Source: Candidatus Atribacter hydrocarboniphilus
Lineage (GTDB): Bacteria > Atribacterota > Atribacteria > Atribacterales > Atribacteraceae
Length of the DNA: 15,648 bases
Assembly (NCBI GenBank): GCA_003542295.1
Contig: DPKX01000183.1
Location: 1-15,648, forward strand
Reading direction: 5' to 3'
Every line of letters starts with the position of its first letter. Position 1 is the first letter of the stretch. The translations under genes and the position numbers were made by a program. The notes below the pieces were generated by a model. The model saw nothing but the letters and a program-made list of their open reading frames with translations. It had not been told where the DNA came from and did not search any database. Below, piece by piece: positions 13,697 through 15,648 of the stretch.

Positions 13697-14357
13697 AAAA
13701 GTTTTTTAAAATTTCCCAATACATCTTAACTCGATAACGAAGTCCCTTCATCAAGCCCATTTTTTCTTCCTTCATCACATGAGTCAATCCTGGCAACTTC
13801 ACCAACTTCATAGTCACACCGTTTTTACGAATATAACGGTTCATAGCAACTTCAACCCCATATCGGGTTACTTCCATACCGGATATATTTTGAATGACAT
13901 CGGTCCGAATTGCCCGCTGTCCAGATAATAACGGAGCAATTTTCTGAGCAAAATCAGTCGCAAATCTGCCTTCTTCAAATACTCCAATGGTTACATCGGC
14001 TTCTCTTTCGGTAACCGGTTGAATTAAGCTCAAAACATGGCTCTCTTCTAAACCAACTAAATCAGCATCTAACAACAATACAACATCGGTTCGTATATAT
14101 TCTAGTCCCCGGTAAAGAGCGCCACCCTTCCCTACATTACTAATTAAATCAACTACCTCAACATTACGACTTCGAGCAATATCAACCGTTCGATCGGTTG
14201 ATCCATCACTCACTACTACAATCTGTTCAATGCTAGGCACCCTTTTTAAAACATCAATAATGGGTCCGATAGTTTTTTCTTCATTATAAGCAGCTATAAT
14301 CGACGTAATTCGGTGATTTTGAGTATTAAATTGGTTTGTTTCAGTATGCTCTCCCAT
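13680..14357 (-). CDS. Family 2 glycosyltransferase
   Basis: GT-A fold glycosyltransferase, 225 aa from the start chosen. Motifs in order: SIIAAYNEEKTIG (about 19-31), VVVSDGSTDRT (nucleotide binding), NVGKGGAL, and LLLDADL, which holds the metal-binding DxD-like pair. The second half has LLSGQRAIR and LTHVMKEEKMGL, shared with a compact bacterial GT2 group of undetermined acceptor. No transmembrane segment, so soluble or peripheral. Two ATGs are possible: 14363 has AGGA (14367-14364) directly abutting it, while 14357 has the same site at a 6-base spacing; I prefer 14357. The protein ends in GGGG because its last codons coincide with the purine run at the hflX start. It starts 20 bases after proS. 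Sugar donor and product are not deducible. Confidence 0.85.
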   Translation of the reverse strand: MGEHTETNQFNTQNHRITSIIAAYNEEKTIGPIIDVLKRVPSIEQIVVVSDGSTDRTVDIARSRNVEVVDLISNVGKGGALYRGLEYIRTDVVLLLDADLVGLEESHVLSLIQPVTEREADVTIGVFEEGRFATDFAQKIAPLLSGQRAIRTDVIQNISGMEVTRYGVEVAMNRYIRKNGVTMKLVKLPGLTHVMKEEKMGLMKGLRYRVKMYWEILKNFYGGGG

Positions 14358-14377
14358 GCTCATTCCTGTAAAATTAT

Positions 14378-15619
14378 CTAATCATTCTTCATTTTTTTAA
14401 CCATTGCTGTCAGTTGTTCCCGAGTGCAGTCTAACCTCTTGCCATTTGAACGTATTTTAATTTCCAAAATGCTATTTTTTAAGGCTTTTTCACCAATAAT
14501 TACTTGAACTGGGAATCCAATTAAATCGGCTTCTTTGAATTTATATCCAGCTGAAACTTCACGGTCGTCCCAAATCGCTTCATATCCCTCATCAACCAAT
14601 TGCTGAGAAATACTTTCAGCCAACTCAATACTGGCTTGATTTTTTAATTTTACCGGTATAACAATTATCTCATAGGGAGCGATATTCCAAGGCCATTTTA
14701 TTCCATTTTCATCGTGATTTGCTTCAATTGCTGCTGCCATAGTTCTTCCAATACCAATACCATAGCACCCCATAATTAAAGGCTTTTCTTTACCATCCTG
14801 GTCAACAAAATAAGCTCTCATCGATTCTGAATATTTGGTACCCAATTGAAAAATATGGCCAACTTCAATACCTCTTTTTTCTTCCATTTCAGCTTGACAC
14901 TCTGGACAATGACTGATCTCTTGGGTTGAGGCGGTCAAACACTTTGGACATTTCATGACCTTTTCTTCCCCAGAATCGGCAATAATGAGAAATTCGTGAG
15001 AAAGATCACCGCCGATTACTCCCGAATCGGCTCTCACAGCGATATATTCTAGACCGCAAGCTGTAAATATTTTGGAATAAGCATCATACATTTTTTGATA
15101 ACTTATTTGTAATCCCTCCTGGTCACGATCGAAACTGTATAAATCTTTCATGATGAATTCTCGAGATCGCATCACTCCAAATCGAGGTCGGATTTCATCA
15201 CGAAATTTAGTTTGTATTTGATACAATAACAAGGGAAGTTGGCGATAGGAACGAATCTCTTTTCGAGCAATATCAGTAATCACTTCTTCATGGGTTGGTC
15301 CCAAACAAAAATCTCTTTCTCGACGGTCTTGAAAACGGATCAATTCCGGACCATAAATATCCCAGCGCCCGGTTTCTTTCCAGAGTTCACCAGGTTGGAG
15401 GGCTGGCAACAAAAGTTCCTGACCATCAGCTCGGTTAAGTTCTCGACGAACAATATTCATGATTTTTTCTAAAGAACGTAAACCTAAAGGGAGGATGTGG
15501 TATATTCCCGATGAAAGTTGTCTGATCATCCCCGCCCGCAACATTAAGCTATGGCTGATCACCTCGGCCTCAGTAGGGTTCTCTTTCAGTGTTGGAGCAA
15601 ACAAGGCTGACATTTTCAA
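14378..15619 (-). CDS. proS: Prolyl-tRNA synthetase lacking the INS editing domain
   Basis: Class II synthetase charging tRNA-Pro, 413 aa, about 160 aa shorter than the usual bacterial enzyme. Motif 1 lies around 46-76, motif 2 at 139-163 (FRDEIRPRFGVMRSREF), motif 3 at 284-299 (GCYGIGIGRTMAAAIE), and the anticodon-binding domain at about 317-410. Between SHEFLI (207-212) and RGIEVGHIF (249-257), where bacterial-type ProRS carries the roughly 180-aa INS domain that deacylates Ala-tRNA-Pro, only about 36 residues remain. They form CPKC...CPEC (C224, C227, C238, C241), probably a zinc ribbon. The frame is continuous, with no sign of decay. TTG start at 15619 is supported by AGGAGG (15635-15630), 10 bases ahead, and by the family N-terminus MxxSxLFxPTLKE. 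A TAG overlapping that site may end an upstream gene. Confidence 0.95.
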   Translation of the reverse strand: MKMSALFAPTLKENPTEAEVISHSLMLRAGMIRQLSSGIYHILPLGLRSLEKIMNIVRRELNRADGQELLLPALQPGELWKETGRWDIYGPELIRFQDRRERDFCLGPTHEEVITDIARKEIRSYRQLPLLLYQIQTKFRDEIRPRFGVMRSREFIMKDLYSFDRDQEGLQISYQKMYDAYSKIFTACGLEYIAVRADSGVIGGDLSHEFLIIADSGEEKVMKCPKCLTASTQEISHCPECQAEMEEKRGIEVGHIFQLGTKYSESMRAYFVDQDGKEKPLIMGCYGIGIGRTMAAAIEANHDENGIKWPWNIAPYEIIVIPVKLKNQASIELAESISQQLVDEGYEAIWDDREVSAGYKFKEADLIGFPVQVIIGEKALKNSILEIKIRSNGKRLDCTREQLTAMVKKMKND

Positions 15620-15629
15620 AGCGTATTTT

Positions 15630-15636
15630 CCTCCTA
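15630..15636 (-). promoter_or_regulatory. Ribosome binding site of proS overlapping a possible upstream stop
   Basis: On the minus strand TAGGAGG places a strong ribosome site 10 bases before TTG 15619 and 16 before the next ATG (15613). The leading TAG repeats the stop-plus-site pattern seen at rny/ymdB, suggesting another gene of the same strand ends here. Confidence 0.65.
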
Positions 15637-15648
15637 TTCTTTCTCCAT

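Noticed and set aside
14862..15000. proS as a broken gene or pseudogene
   Set aside because: The frame is continuous, motifs 1-3 and the anticodon domain are intact, and the short insert keeps two ordered CxxC pairs, which suggests selection and not decay.

Overview
This window carries sixteen protein-coding genes, almost all recognisable housekeeping genes, packed with very little non-coding DNA. The DNA is AT-rich. Start codons include several TTG and GTG, and Arg is often written CGA. The gene order on the left (ftsK/spoIIIE - rodZ-like - rimO - cinA - thpR - recA - recX - rny - ymdB - spoVS - miaB - miaA) is a version of the order known from Bacillota. However, the presence of a DUF1844 gene, the divergent MiaA/MiaB and the unusual RecA loop do not look like a typical Bacillus or Clostridium. 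A deep-branching lineage such as Atribacterota is my best guess, with Thermotogota, Synergistota or an early Bacillota as alternatives. This is inference from gene content only.

Layout. Positions 1-6828 (+) hold a tight run: the C-terminal part of FtsK/SpoIIIE (cut by the window edge), then RodZ-like, RimO, CinA, ThpR, RecA and RecX. Most junctions overlap (ATGA, ATGA, GTGA, 11 bp), so translation is probably coupled. A near-consensus promoter at the recX stop (6825-6853) opens a second unit: a roughly 158-nt leader, then RNase Y, YmdB and SpoVS, closed by a 17-bp hairpin (9669-9721). A third group on + is miaB - miaA - DUF1844 (9748-12326), again with overlapping genes. The minus strand of the right end (15619 to 12383) carries proS, a family 2 glycosyltransferase and hflX, converging on the DUF1844 gene with only 56 bp between the stops.

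How the genes fit together. FtsK and RodZ belong to chromosome segregation and cell shape. RecA and RecX form the recombinase and its modulator. RNase Y, ThpR and YmdB act on RNA or on 2',3'-cyclic phosphates. RimO, MiaA, MiaB, HflX and ProRS all serve the ribosome or tRNA. Translation quality and RNA turnover are therefore the dominant theme.

I see no CRISPR array, insertion sequence, prophage, toxin-antitoxin pair, rRNA or tRNA gene, and no non-coding stretch above 300 bases. I did not find an evident new multi-gene system. The most notable points are a prolyl-tRNA synthetase that has lost its editing insertion domain and keeps only a zinc-ribbon-like remnant, gaps in the otherwise conserved gene order (no pgsA, no mutSL/hfq), and signature changes in RecA, MiaA and MiaB. 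Several gene starts are re-assigned here from ribosome binding sites (rny, the DUF1844 gene, the glycosyltransferase).
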